Assembly: GCF_010119975.1 (NCBI RefSeq)
Contig: NZ_CP048222.1
Span: forward strand, 2,932,501-2,996,500
Reading direction: 5' to 3'
Origin: Rhodocytophaga rosea
Lineage (GTDB): Bacteria; Bacteroidota; Bacteroidia; Cytophagales; 172606-1
Length of the DNA: 64,000 nucleotides
Of this stretch, positions 26,501 to 34,531 are shown in pieces. Every line of letters starts with the position of its first letter. Position 1 is the stretch's first letter. Both the position numbers and the translations under genes were made by a program. The notes under the pieces are model-generated. The model did not search any database. It worked only from the letters and a program-made list of their open reading frames with translations, and was not told the origin of the DNA.

Positions 26501-27754
26501 TTTTTTATATAGTCCCTGAGCGGTAGCGATCCATACTACACCATTTCGGTCTTGGTAAAAATTATAGACACGTGTGCCCATATGAGTATAGGATAAAGCG
26601 TCTTTGCCGGGATTTATTTTGTATAAATTACCACGTGGGGCGAAAAAATCACCCCATGAGGCCACCCATAGAGTACCGTCAGTGGTTGTAAACGCGGTAG
26701 AGAAGGCACTTTCTGTTAACTTTTTCCTACTATCCTGGGCAGAGGAGCCATAATAAATTGTTTGGCGGGTTATCGGATCATACACATTAATTCCATTATC
26801 AAATGTTCCGATCCAGATTTTTCCCCGGCTATCTTCGCTGATAAAGACGATGAAGGGGGCAACTATATGAGAAAATTTATTATAAACAGGAGGCCTGCTT
26901 AATTTTTGGGGATGTTTAGGATCATACAAATGCCGTGTAAATGTGCCCTTTTCCCTATCCATCGTATGCAGTCCATCCCCGGCTGTACCTACCCAGAAAG
27001 TGCCTCTGCTATCTTCAAAAAGTGCGGTTATTTGGTTATCGGCAAGACTTTGAGGATCGCTTGGCTTATGCATGTATCTTATAAATTTCCCCGTTTTAGG
27101 ATCATACCGGTTCAGTCCTCCTACTTTTGTTCCTCCGTCATCTGGCCATACACTTTTTGTGCCTACCCATACAGTTCCTTCACGATCCAGGTATAAAACA
27201 CGGACCTGGCTATCACTGAGAGAGGACGAGTCAGTGGGATTATTGTTGAATCTTCGAAATTTTCCGGTTTGAGGATTCCATTGATTTAGCCCATTATGGG
27301 TACCAATCCAAAACATACCCTGCCGGTCTTTAATAATGGAGGTTATCGTGTCATTGCCAAGGGTGGTCGTATCATTAGGATTGTAGCGGTAGTGGGTAAA
27401 ATTGCCGGTGACAAGATCATAATGGTCAAGCCCGTAAGCAGGGGTACCAATCAATAGAAAGTTGTCCTGGCTACTACCATATAGACACTCTATCCATTCG
27501 AAGGCAAGTGAGTTTGGGTTTGTGGGATCACGATGGTAGGAGATATAATTATGCCCGTCATATCTGTATAAACCTCCTCCATTTGTTGCCATCCATAAAA
27601 AACCTTGGGGGTCTTGAACCATCCCGCTTACACGGCCCCAAGGCTCATTTTTTGGGGGCGTAACCAGATCAAACTCTATATCCTGTGCAATAGAGTAAAA
27701 ACAAAACAGGATACTTATGCAGAAAAAAACAAAAATTAAACAAAGCTTTCTCAT
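23567..27754 (-). CDS. Hybrid two-component sensor/regulator (HTCS) with Reg_prop repeats
   Basis: A 1395-aa one-protein signalling system. A signal peptide (to SIAQ) is followed by two seven-bladed propellers built from Reg_prop repeats (motif DxxGxxWIGT, residues about 30-690), a Y_Y_Y domain (about 745-805), one TM helix (about 815-835), and a HisKA/HATPase kinase with His873 in NISHEFRTPL and the ATP lid GTGIGLALAKELAELHGG. Then come a receiver domain (about 1135-1250, phosphoacceptor Asp1197 in ISDRMMPKMDG) and a C-terminal AraC helix-turn-helix ending NPSQYPP. In Bacteroidota such HTCS proteins sense oligosaccharides in the periplasm and activate polysaccharide-utilisation genes. No SusCD pair is adjacent; the nearest, at 38-43 kb, already has its own sigma/anti-sigma pair, so the target is unknown. 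Confidence 0.95.
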   Translation of the reverse strand: MRKLCLIFVFFCISILFCFYSIAQDIEFDLVTPPKNEPWGRVSGMVQDPQGFLWMATNGGGLYRYDGHNYISYHRDPTNPNSLAFEWIECLYGSSQDNFLLIGTPAYGLDHYDLVTGNFTHYRYNPNDTTTLGNDTITSIIKDRQGMFWIGTHNGLNQWNPQTGKFRRFNNNPTDSSSLSDSQVRVLYLDREGTVWVGTKSVWPDDGGTKVGGLNRYDPKTGKFIRYMHKPSDPQSLADNQITALFEDSRGTFWVGTAGDGLHTMDREKGTFTRHLYDPKHPQKLSRPPVYNKFSHIVAPFIVFISEDSRGKIWIGTFDNGINVYDPITRQTIYYGSSAQDSRKKLTESAFSTAFTTTDGTLWVASWGDFFAPRGNLYKINPGKDALSYTHMGTRVYNFYQDRNGVVWIATAQGLYKKSSDGTMQQFLIDTKASSLNNVMVDIKEDKAHNLWIATRYNGLYRFNPTTQTFSGYHHQAGNEETLSSDSLYTLALAPDNKLWIGTWNGLNALDITSGTFKHYVPDPSFAVILGGALVFDILIDRNQDIWTCAGWGVNRLDKKTGHFKKYLLVEFSDALNITEDSGGDLWVGDGAGLFSYNKEADVFTPFYDSTGVINRVTTVFNITEDHQKNLWLKTPKKIIKLNVQKKEASVYETRSHEYDYVLFSSYITGTGEILSGDTTGYISFYPDSLLKGVRPPAIALTGFSLSDQPVNFGKSSLLPEPIYQLKELRLKHFQNTFSIAFTSIDFTSNGEDRHMVYMLENYDSKWRKADAAGTAGYYNVPAGKYVFRVKVMNLYGQWAQKEISVVISPPFWRTPWAYGLYGLVVLGLAVMGREIIVRSERVKAAHRLRLLQAEQLHQIDQLKSRFFTNISHEFRTPLTLIFAPLEKLLNQQLDSTQIKKNLRLIDRHARQLLHLINQLMDFSKLESGSLKLSLTHGDINRQSKVLTFSFTSLAQSKGINLAFSSAYQSILGYFDSNVLEKVMHNLLSNAFKFTPPGGSVRVEVTLSKALDEAIKDTASHWSQTIGIHVKDTGSGIPAEEQSRIFERFYQVDGSQIREGEGTGIGLALAKELAELHGGRIELTSEVGKGSEFILYLPLTDCIAQLNLSADRQEMMPDRLMMVKQENEESTSPLQTPTEENEISEGFPLLLIVEDNREVREFIRDNFIDHFRVLEASNGLEGLELGKQHIPDLIISDRMMPKMDGMELCRQFKTHALTSHVPIIMLTAKATQESKIEGLEIGADDYVAKPFSLQELKARVKNLIDQRKKLRERFTKEVKLQPKDIAITSTDELFINKAIAIIERHMSDEDFTVEIMVEEMAMSRVQLHRKLKALTDESTSEFIRTIRLKRAASLLEQGYGSVSEVMYAVGFNSVSYFASNFKQRYGVNPSQYPPR

Positions 27755-28194
27755 AACATTAGCTTGTAATGAGAGAATAGAAGATTACCGATAAAAGATA
27801 AGGAAAACGTCTTACCTATGCTAATGGTCTTTAAGATTTTAAATATATAAACAAGGAGAGGTGGTGCATTCAGTTTTTCACCATGTTCTTTGTTGCTATT
27901 ACCATTGTTTACAAATAGCCTAATATTAGTCCTTTTTCTGTAGTTTAGGTAGGAAAAAATAAATACTCAGTAGTGGAACACAATTAGTTTAAAGTATAAG
28001 TAGGAGGAGAAAAGTGGATGTATAGCCCATCACCTACAGCAGCAAAAGCCCAATCAACGGCATACAACAACTCATCTTTTGTCTGATATCTTCTAGATTG
28101 AGCTATTCATATTTGAGCATTCTCCAAAGCATTTCAGCTAAATTCTAAGTAAAAGAAAAGGGGTAATTAATTTAACTAACTTTCACCATAGACT
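27755..28194. other. Spacer with one palindrome copy
   Basis: The 440-bp gap lies between the sensor gene start and the stop of the peptidase gene, both on the minus strand. It contains copy K of the dispersed palindrome at 28156-28187 (AAAAGGGGTAATTAATTTAA, with a decayed right arm). Nothing else was recognised. Confidence 0.45.
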
Positions 28195-29373
28195 TTATTC
28201 CTGTTGGATTGATGTGGCCTGAACCGGACTCCTATAAAGTTTTTGCCTTGTTGTTTCTATAAGTCCCTCTTTGTGGAGAAGCACCGAAATGCCTTTCATT
28301 TTTAGATACGCAACACTCAGATACATGTATCCCTGTCTTCCTGCTTTAGGACCCCAGGAATTTTTTGCTTTATAATACAGATTACCATGCTGATCCTGCA
28401 CCTTGCCTATAATATGAACCAGGTGGTCGTCTGTGGTTTGGAAATTCTCAAAGGCTTCTTGACGCATTTGTAGGGTAACTTTCTTCTCCGGCCGGATTTG
28501 AGTAAGAATAAGCGTTTTGTCTTCCTGCTTTTGGGGCAATACTCCTATTTCGGCAGTAAAGGTTGGCTCTGTCCCATCCAGGTCAAGGGCCAGTGAAAAG
28601 CCTTCCTCGATCGCGTGATCGATGTTTTCCATAAATTCATCCAGGGGAAGATTATAAAACCGTTCATAAGCCCAGTTGGCAGGTATGCTCAGTACAAAGG
28701 GTTTATAGAAAGGCACGTGGGTAAAGGAAGTGATGGTTAGGTAATGATCCGGATTTAACTGCGTATAGTCAAGAAAGCTCATGGGTGTATACCACTTTCC
28801 TTTGTATTGAAATTGATCCGGCACTTTTCCTAAAAAACCATCCAGGATGGAAGGGACCTCCTTTCTCCATTCTGCCCCTAGCTTACTAGCCGGATTGGCA
28901 TAGGGTTTTACCCTGCTTTCCAGGGCTTGGAATAGGTTAAAATGGTTGTGCTGGGTTTCTCCCTTGAGTAGTCCGGTGTATACCGATTGGGGTAGCAACC
29001 CAAATTGAGTCGAACTCATCATGGGATCGTGATTAAGTCCACCTTCACTAAAACGGGCAGTACCTTGCCGAAGGATATAATTTTGAGCCTTCAACAAATA
29101 AGCACATCTTACAAAATACATTTCTGACAGGTCGATTTTTTCTCCCTTCAAACGCATGATCTCCGACTCCAGGAAAGAAGTCGTGGAAAAACTCCAGCAG
29201 GTACCTGAGCTGTTCTGATCTGTGACCGGTAATGCCGGAATTTCCTTTATAGAGGAAAAAACATAGTTACTTTTTGGGGGTACAACTGGAGCTTTTTCAT
29301 GCTTACTCTCGCAGGCTTGGATAAGAGGTAATAAAAGCACCAATAACAGGGTAAATAATGGATCTTTTTTCAT
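28195..29373 (-). CDS. C1B papain-fold peptidase lipoprotein (bleomycin hydrolase/PepC-like)
   Basis: From ATG 29373 the protein has 391 aa, with a lipoprotein signal (LLLVLLLPLIQAC, Cys21). The open frame extends 32 codons upstream, but that segment is not signal-like. The catalytic triad is visible: nucleophile Cys59 in NSSGTCWSFS, His in DDHLVHIIGK, Asn in YKAKNSWG. The order and spacing match the bleomycin hydrolase/aminopeptidase C branch. Unlike the cytoplasmic hexameric enzymes, this one is exported and lipid-anchored, as is common in Bacteroidota. It probably trims peptides in the periplasm or at the cell surface. Confidence 0.88.
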   Translation of the reverse strand: MKKDPLFTLLLVLLLPLIQACESKHEKAPVVPPKSNYVFSSIKEIPALPVTDQNSSGTCWSFSTTSFLESEIMRLKGEKIDLSEMYFVRCAYLLKAQNYILRQGTARFSEGGLNHDPMMSSTQFGLLPQSVYTGLLKGETQHNHFNLFQALESRVKPYANPASKLGAEWRKEVPSILDGFLGKVPDQFQYKGKWYTPMSFLDYTQLNPDHYLTITSFTHVPFYKPFVLSIPANWAYERFYNLPLDEFMENIDHAIEEGFSLALDLDGTEPTFTAEIGVLPQKQEDKTLILTQIRPEKKVTLQMRQEAFENFQTTDDHLVHIIGKVQDQHGNLYYKAKNSWGPKAGRQGYMYLSVAYLKMKGISVLLHKEGLIETTRQKLYRSPVQATSIQQE

Positions 29374-30166
29374 TTGAATAATTTTTTCAAAAAACAAGAC
29401 GTCCGTGATCATCATATCCTCTATTTTGCATTCCAACAAGAGCGCTGTATCCCGGATATGTCTGTACAAGGTTTGGTATGCCCTAATCTAGCACTGGAAG
29501 TGAGCGTAACGGCAACATGCTCAGGTGCTGCCAGGCCCTATAAGATGATCCATCATATAGCGCTGGAGCTGTTATAGGCTTCAATTATATGTGGTTCATA
29601 TAGCTTCCTTAATATGAAGTATGTAGTTAATTCTTGCAACAAATATAAACCAATACAAGGTACTATGTATTACAAACTATACAAACGGTTCTTACACAGG
29701 ATGAAATGTAGGGCTCTTGTACAAATTAATCAGATGAAGTACTATTAGAAAAGTAAGGGTTATACTACTGCCAATGTCAGTTAAATTAACTTCCCCTTTC
29801 CTGAAACTTCATTATCGGGTAAAAGAGGCACTAAAAATTTTGATCATTTTTTTCAACCTATTGCCGGATAACTCCATTATTTTTTCTAAAGGTAAAAGTA
29901 TAGTAGTCTTATGAAAAAGAGGCTCTTGAAATTTTTTTTAGTTTAGTTTCTTATCATACTTGTCCGTTTGCAGACATCGATCGTATCAAAACCGAACAGT
30001 ATGCATAATAATATTCTTATATATTTTTGATTATAAGTTTATTAACTTGTGGCATTGCTTGGGTAAACGTTCTTAGAGAGCAGTGATTTGAGTAAAGAGG
30101 GATCACTACTCACTTTTGAGTTTTAGTCAGTCCATCTTATCGTCCATCATTAAACTTTCTACGGCT
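29374..30166. other. Divergent spacer with a long repeat copy
   Basis: This 793-bp gap separates the peptidase and the second FtsX permease, which read apart. It holds copy L of the dispersed palindrome (29776-29799, left arm lost) and a conserved tail to about 29876 that matches the segment at 32880-32980. Short frames in the first 200 bp overlap the non-signal leader of the peptidase frame and are not credible. Confidence 0.5.
29776..29876. repeat. Dispersed repeat, extended type (copy 1)
   Basis: After the core GTCAGTTAAATTAACTT and CCCCTTT, the sequence continues with GGGTAAAAGAG, an AT-rich stretch with ATTTTTGATC-like bases, and ends AACCTATTGCCGGATAA. The same order of blocks occurs at 32880-32980. 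Confidence 0.55.
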
Positions 30167-32581
30167 ATGCTCAAAAATTACTTCCTTATTGCCTGGCGCA
30201 ATCTTATAAAAAGCCGCTTTTACGCCTTGCTCAATATTGCAGGCCTTGCCACAGGGATTTGCTTCTCCTTTTTGATCGGGGCTTATGTGTGGAGTGAATT
30301 TCAAGTTAATGCACACTTACGAGAGATTAATCACCAATACATCATCCAAAGTAAGTGGCGTGATGAGACCATGGGCCGTGAACTTACCTCGGTTGGTCCC
30401 TTAGCCAAAGCCTTAAAAGAAAATTATCCACACCTAGTGGCTAATTACTTTAGATGGGACGGAGTAAAAACCATTATTTCTACAGGCCAGAAGAGCTTCC
30501 GGGAAGCAGTTGCTATTTGTGATAGTACCCTGCTCACCATGTATGGCTTCAATCTCTTGCACGGAAATGCTTCTACAGCACTCGATGCTCCTTTCCAAGT
30601 GGTTATCACAGCAGGGCTAGCCCATAAATACTTTAGCAAAACCGATGTTGTGGGACAGACCCTTTCCCTGCAAAACTTCTCTGGCACAAAACATGATTTT
30701 CTTATAACCGGAGTATTGGCTAAGCAAGGGAGAAACTCGATAACGAGTGTGGCTTCCATTAATGAGAGCCTCGAGAATGAGGTGTTTATCTCTACGTCCA
30801 ACCAGCTTTACTTTGGCAGAAACATGGATTGGTCCAATCCATTTATCATCAGCTATATTGAGCTGCAGAAAGAGGTAAGCCCTCAGGAATTAGTGCAACC
30901 CATGCAATACTTGCTAACCCAGCACGCACCCGCTCCAATAGCCACTAACCTATCTCCTTACTTAGTATCACTGGGAGAATATAGCCTACAGGCTAATAAT
31001 GGCGTTGTAAAAAAAATGCTCCTCGCATTATCAGCGATCTGCTGCTTTATTCTGTTGATGGCTCTGATCAACTTCGTCAACCTATCAATAAGCCACTCTA
31101 GTGCGCGTATGCGAGAGATCGGCATTCGCAAAGTCTTAGGGGGAGTCAAAAGGCAAATCATCTGGCAATTCTTAACTGAATCTAGCCTCTTAGTGGCCTT
31201 AGCCACGCTATTAGCCATATTAGGCTATGAGCTAAGCAGGGATGTAATGGGAAGCATTTTAGGTAAACCTTTACCAGAACTGAGCGACTTCCCGGCTTAC
31301 TTTGTAGGCTTCCCTATTCTGCTAATCCTGGTACTGGGAGTGCTCTCAGGTATCTATCCGGCATTTATCTTATCCTCGCTGAAGGCAGTAGAAGTACTAA
31401 AAGGGAAAGTTACATCCATCAAAGAAAACATACTGCTGCGTAAAAGTTTAGTTGCTTTTCAGTTTGGAACAGCGATGGTGGTGGGTATCTGTGCCATCAT
31501 CATCGCTAAACAGATCAACTTGTTTTTTAGCGAAACACTAGGCTATGGCACAGACTATATTTTGTCGGCACAACTGCCCCGCAACTGGACACCCGAAGGG
31601 GTGAGAAAAATGGAAAATATACGCAGTCAGTTTGCCGCCCTTCCGGAAGTAAGCCATGTAACCCTCTCGTATGAAGTGCCGGATGGGAATCATAGTGGAA
31701 GTGTAGCTATCTACCGTGTAGGTGCTGATTCTACAACAGCCATTGCCTGTCTTCTTTTGATGAGCGATGAATATTATGGGTCAACTTATGATATAGCCAT
31801 GGTAGCCGGTGAATTTTACTCTGCTCCGGGAGCCTTTACCGATTCCTCCAAAGTAGTCATCAATGAAACAGGGGCGAAAGCCTTAGGATGGCAAAATAGC
31901 TTTGAAGCAGTAGGCAAACAAATCCGGTTTACCGATGGGGGGCCGCCCGCAGTAATAGCTGGAGTGACGAAAGATTTTCATTTTGGGTCGATGCAAAAAG
32001 CCATTGAGCCGATCCTTTTCATCCATGTAGGAGTGACCAATACCTACCGCTATCTAACCTTTAAACTTAAGCCGGGCAATATAAGTCAAACGCTCACTAC
32101 CCTACAAAAAAAATGGGCTGCTTTGATGCTAGCTAGCCCTTTCGAGTATACATTTATGGATGATACCTTAGCCAAAGTCTATAGAACGGAACTGCAGTTG
32201 AAAAAAGCAGCGTATCTAGCCACACTACTAGCCTTCATGATTGTCTTATTAGGCGTTTTAGGTCTGGTTTCCTTGAGTATTCAAAAACGCACCAAAGAAA
32301 TAGGCATCAGAAAAGTGCTAGGGGCAAGTGTGGTGGACATAATAGCTTTATTTACCAAAGAGTTTATAGCCATCACGTTAGTGGCGGCCTTGCTTGCTTG
32401 TCCGCTGGCTTATCTGTTGATGCGGCAATGGCTCTCGGGGTATGTCTACCAGGTAGAGCTTACCATAATGCCTTTCTTAGCTACTCTTGCCCTGCTGAGT
32501 GCGGTGATCCTGCTGGTGATAAGCTTACAATCCAGTAAAGCAGCCCTTGATAATCCAGTGAAGAGTTTAAGAAGTGAATGA
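30167..32581 (+). CDS. FtsX/MacB-type ABC transporter permease
   Basis: From ATG 30167 the protein has 804 aa; the frame is open 17 codons further, but only from a TTG, and the family begins MLKNYFLIAWRNLIKSRFYALLN. It has TM1, a MacB-type core domain, three TM helices with EIGIRKVLGGVKRQI, a second core domain, and a final TM triad with EIGIRKVLGASVVDI. The last residues ALDNPVKSLRSE are the standard family ending. The family couples to an ATPase for efflux or mechanical transmission across the envelope. No ATPase gene is adjacent. Base composition matches the local AT-rich background, unlike the paralogue at 8332. Confidence 0.92.
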   Translation: MLKNYFLIAWRNLIKSRFYALLNIAGLATGICFSFLIGAYVWSEFQVNAHLREINHQYIIQSKWRDETMGRELTSVGPLAKALKENYPHLVANYFRWDGVKTIISTGQKSFREAVAICDSTLLTMYGFNLLHGNASTALDAPFQVVITAGLAHKYFSKTDVVGQTLSLQNFSGTKHDFLITGVLAKQGRNSITSVASINESLENEVFISTSNQLYFGRNMDWSNPFIISYIELQKEVSPQELVQPMQYLLTQHAPAPIATNLSPYLVSLGEYSLQANNGVVKKMLLALSAICCFILLMALINFVNLSISHSSARMREIGIRKVLGGVKRQIIWQFLTESSLLVALATLLAILGYELSRDVMGSILGKPLPELSDFPAYFVGFPILLILVLGVLSGIYPAFILSSLKAVEVLKGKVTSIKENILLRKSLVAFQFGTAMVVGICAIIIAKQINLFFSETLGYGTDYILSAQLPRNWTPEGVRKMENIRSQFAALPEVSHVTLSYEVPDGNHSGSVAIYRVGADSTTAIACLLLMSDEYYGSTYDIAMVAGEFYSAPGAFTDSSKVVINETGAKALGWQNSFEAVGKQIRFTDGGPPAVIAGVTKDFHFGSMQKAIEPILFIHVGVTNTYRYLTFKLKPGNISQTLTTLQKKWAALMLASPFEYTFMDDTLAKVYRTELQLKKAAYLATLLAFMIVLLGVLGLVSLSIQKRTKEIGIRKVLGASVVDIIALFTKEFIAITLVAALLACPLAYLLMRQWLSGYVYQVELTIMPFLATLALLSAVILLVISLQSSKAALDNPVKSLRSE

Positions 32582-32615
32582 GTACAGAGGCTATAAAGAT
32601 AAGCGTAAACCTCAC

Positions 32616-32654
32616 AACACAGGGCTGATGAAATCAATACAGCTGCCCTGTGTT
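32616..32654. terminator. Hairpin terminator of the FtsX gene
   Basis: AACACAGGGC (32616-32625) pairs perfectly with GCCCTGTGTT (32645-32654) around a 19-base loop, 35 bp after the stop codon. A short AT-rich tail follows. Confidence 0.65.
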
Positions 32655-33061
32655 ATTAATCATAGTTAGTATAGGGTTAAGTTGAGAAAGTATTTTTTAG
32701 CAGTTGTACGCTGCTTGCTTTTATGGGGAGCCATTAGCAGATAAGATCGATGTTCAATATACTGACAAAAGAAAGGTAAGGACTTCCAGTTGCTGGCTTC
32801 CTGTTTTTTGGTTGCAAGCCAAGAAGAAAACTTATTTGGATAAAGGTTTACTGCCTTTCTTTTAAGTTACCTGAAAGGGGCATTTAGACTAACTACTCAC
32901 TTTTGTGAAAATCCTTTAGGGTAAAAGAGAACTTAACATTTTTGAGCTTTTATGTTAACTTATAGTCGGATAAAACCTCAAAATAAGCCCTGAATTTCAT
33001 AAATCAACTCTGCATTTTGTTCCATTCTTTATGTGATGAACTGCCATTTGTACTTGTACTT
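32655..33061. other. Convergent spacer carrying the second extended repeat
   Basis: Between two converging genes. It contains the extended dispersed repeat (32873-32983). The remaining 200 bp have no feature I can name. Confidence 0.4.
32873..32983. repeat. Dispersed repeat, extended type (copy 2)
   Basis: The palindrome part is degenerate (TGAAAGGGGCATTTAGACTA, then TCACTTTT). The tail keeps the blocks GGGTAAAAGAG, AACATTTTTGAGC and AACTTATAGTCGGATAA in the same order and spacing as at 29776-29876. Confidence 0.5.
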
Positions 33062-34369
33062 TTACTTACAGTGTCCATTGCTAATCTTTTTTAATTTTAG
33101 TGTAAAAGACTGCGTCATAAAACCATAATACTCGTGGTGCTTATGGACAGCAGTATAATCTCCAGCAAATAGTAATGTACCGGATAATCCATCTGTACTC
33201 CACCACTTATTGGTAATTTGAGGCAAATAAGCTGAATGCCTGGTGCCTCCCCATGGTTTTTCATTATGAAATATCTTCCAAGGTCCCCAGGGATTTTCAC
33301 TCTCATACAGTTGCATTTCAGATTCTTTATCCCACTTACTCCATTCTTCATTTGAAGCATTTTCCCGGTGAGGTACTATGTCACTATACATTCCAAGTAT
33401 ATAGCGCTTCAAAGCCTTATTATAAGAAATAGTAGGATGGGCTGTGTGTCCAGGATCGCAAAAAATGGGGTGACTTTCCTCTTCTGATGTAGACCAACTT
33501 GGAATATTATTTTCTACTCCTGATAAAAATTGCCATGCCTCCCTGTAAATAATACTATCCTTATGTACCCGGGCCATAAAAACATGATCACCGGTTTCCC
33601 AGCTCCCGTCGTTTGACATCGCATACACATAGGGTAAAAGATCGTTAGGTACATCGCTGTATCCGGGGCCAAAATTCAAAAAGGTGAGGCCGGCAAAATT
33701 AGGTCCGAGAAAACGAGGTGTCTGGGCATTGGGAATGTTTGTCCAGGTTTTTCCCAAATCGGTGGATTTGATGATTCCAGCTATTCCATAATTTTTTGAA
33801 TACGATGAAGTAAAAAACATATGGCTCAACATAGGTTCACTTGCACCTTTAAAAGGATCATAGTTTTCTAAGCGAGGCCTGATAGAATCAAAATAAGGCA
33901 TGATGCGTGGGAGGTTCCAATCATAATCGTATATTATAACATACAGCAATGAGTCCACGGCAATAATTCCGTCAACATACCTGTGTAACATCTTATCCTT
34001 AGGCAACATCTTACGAAAAGGAATATCCATGAAATCAGTTACCGTTTCCACTTTATGGTGAGGAGGCGTGCCGGTTACTCTAAGCACATGCGCATAGTTG
34101 ATGGGGCCTCCAAAGTTTTTTCCATCGTCGTCCAACACATACACAGCATCGTCAATTCCCCACGTCCACCAGTGCATATCAGAACCAGATCCAGGATATC
34201 TGGATGGATCTGAACTCCACTGGAAAGAATCTATCAGATCACTTTGTGGATAAGGCATCTTGCGGTGATATTGCGTAGTATGAGTGTTGTCTTTTTCTGT
34301 CTGAACACATCCAAATATACATGTTAGGAAGCATGGCAAATACACTATATATTTTAGGAGAGTACTCAT
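33062..34369 (-). CDS. DUF4185-like lipoprotein (putative glycan-active propeller)
   Basis: This 435-aa protein has a lipoprotein signal (LPCFLTCIFGC, Cys21). The body has the look of a five-bladed propeller of the DUF4185 family: SDMHWWTWGIDDAVYVLDDDG near the start, the repeated sialidase-type strand IIKSTDLGKTWT, and SENPWGPWK with repeated WSTDG turns near the end. Related propellers are found in glycoside hydrolase clans and in sugar-binding proteins; no catalytic residues can be assigned. It is the last gene of the minus-strand glycan locus, 162 bp after the CRTAC1-type gene, so it may be co-transcribed. Function is inferred only from fold and company. Confidence 0.7.
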   Translation of the reverse strand: MSTLLKYIVYLPCFLTCIFGCVQTEKDNTHTTQYHRKMPYPQSDLIDSFQWSSDPSRYPGSGSDMHWWTWGIDDAVYVLDDDGKNFGGPINYAHVLRVTGTPPHHKVETVTDFMDIPFRKMLPKDKMLHRYVDGIIAVDSLLYVIIYDYDWNLPRIMPYFDSIRPRLENYDPFKGASEPMLSHMFFTSSYSKNYGIAGIIKSTDLGKTWTNIPNAQTPRFLGPNFAGLTFLNFGPGYSDVPNDLLPYVYAMSNDGSWETGDHVFMARVHKDSIIYREAWQFLSGVENNIPSWSTSEEESHPIFCDPGHTAHPTISYNKALKRYILGMYSDIVPHRENASNEEWSKWDKESEMQLYESENPWGPWKIFHNEKPWGGTRHSAYLPQITNKWWSTDGLSGTLLFAGDYTAVHKHHEYYGFMTQSFTLKLKKISNGHCK

Positions 34370-34531
34370 AAAATAAATTTAAGTAACAGTTTTTATAATC
34401 AAATTCTTGTTAGTGCTTTACTCAAAGGTGTACATTCCTGCAACCGTTTAAGACCTTTGCTCCAAGAAATGCTGTCCTTATAAGGTCGGAAGAACTAGCT
34501 TCCCAGAATACACACCTACTTTGAGAGAATT

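Noticed and set aside
29374-29577. 67-aa plus-strand frame opposite the 5' end of the peptidase frame
   Set aside because: No signal or domain; it overlaps sequence that is probably the untranslated leader of the peptidase gene.
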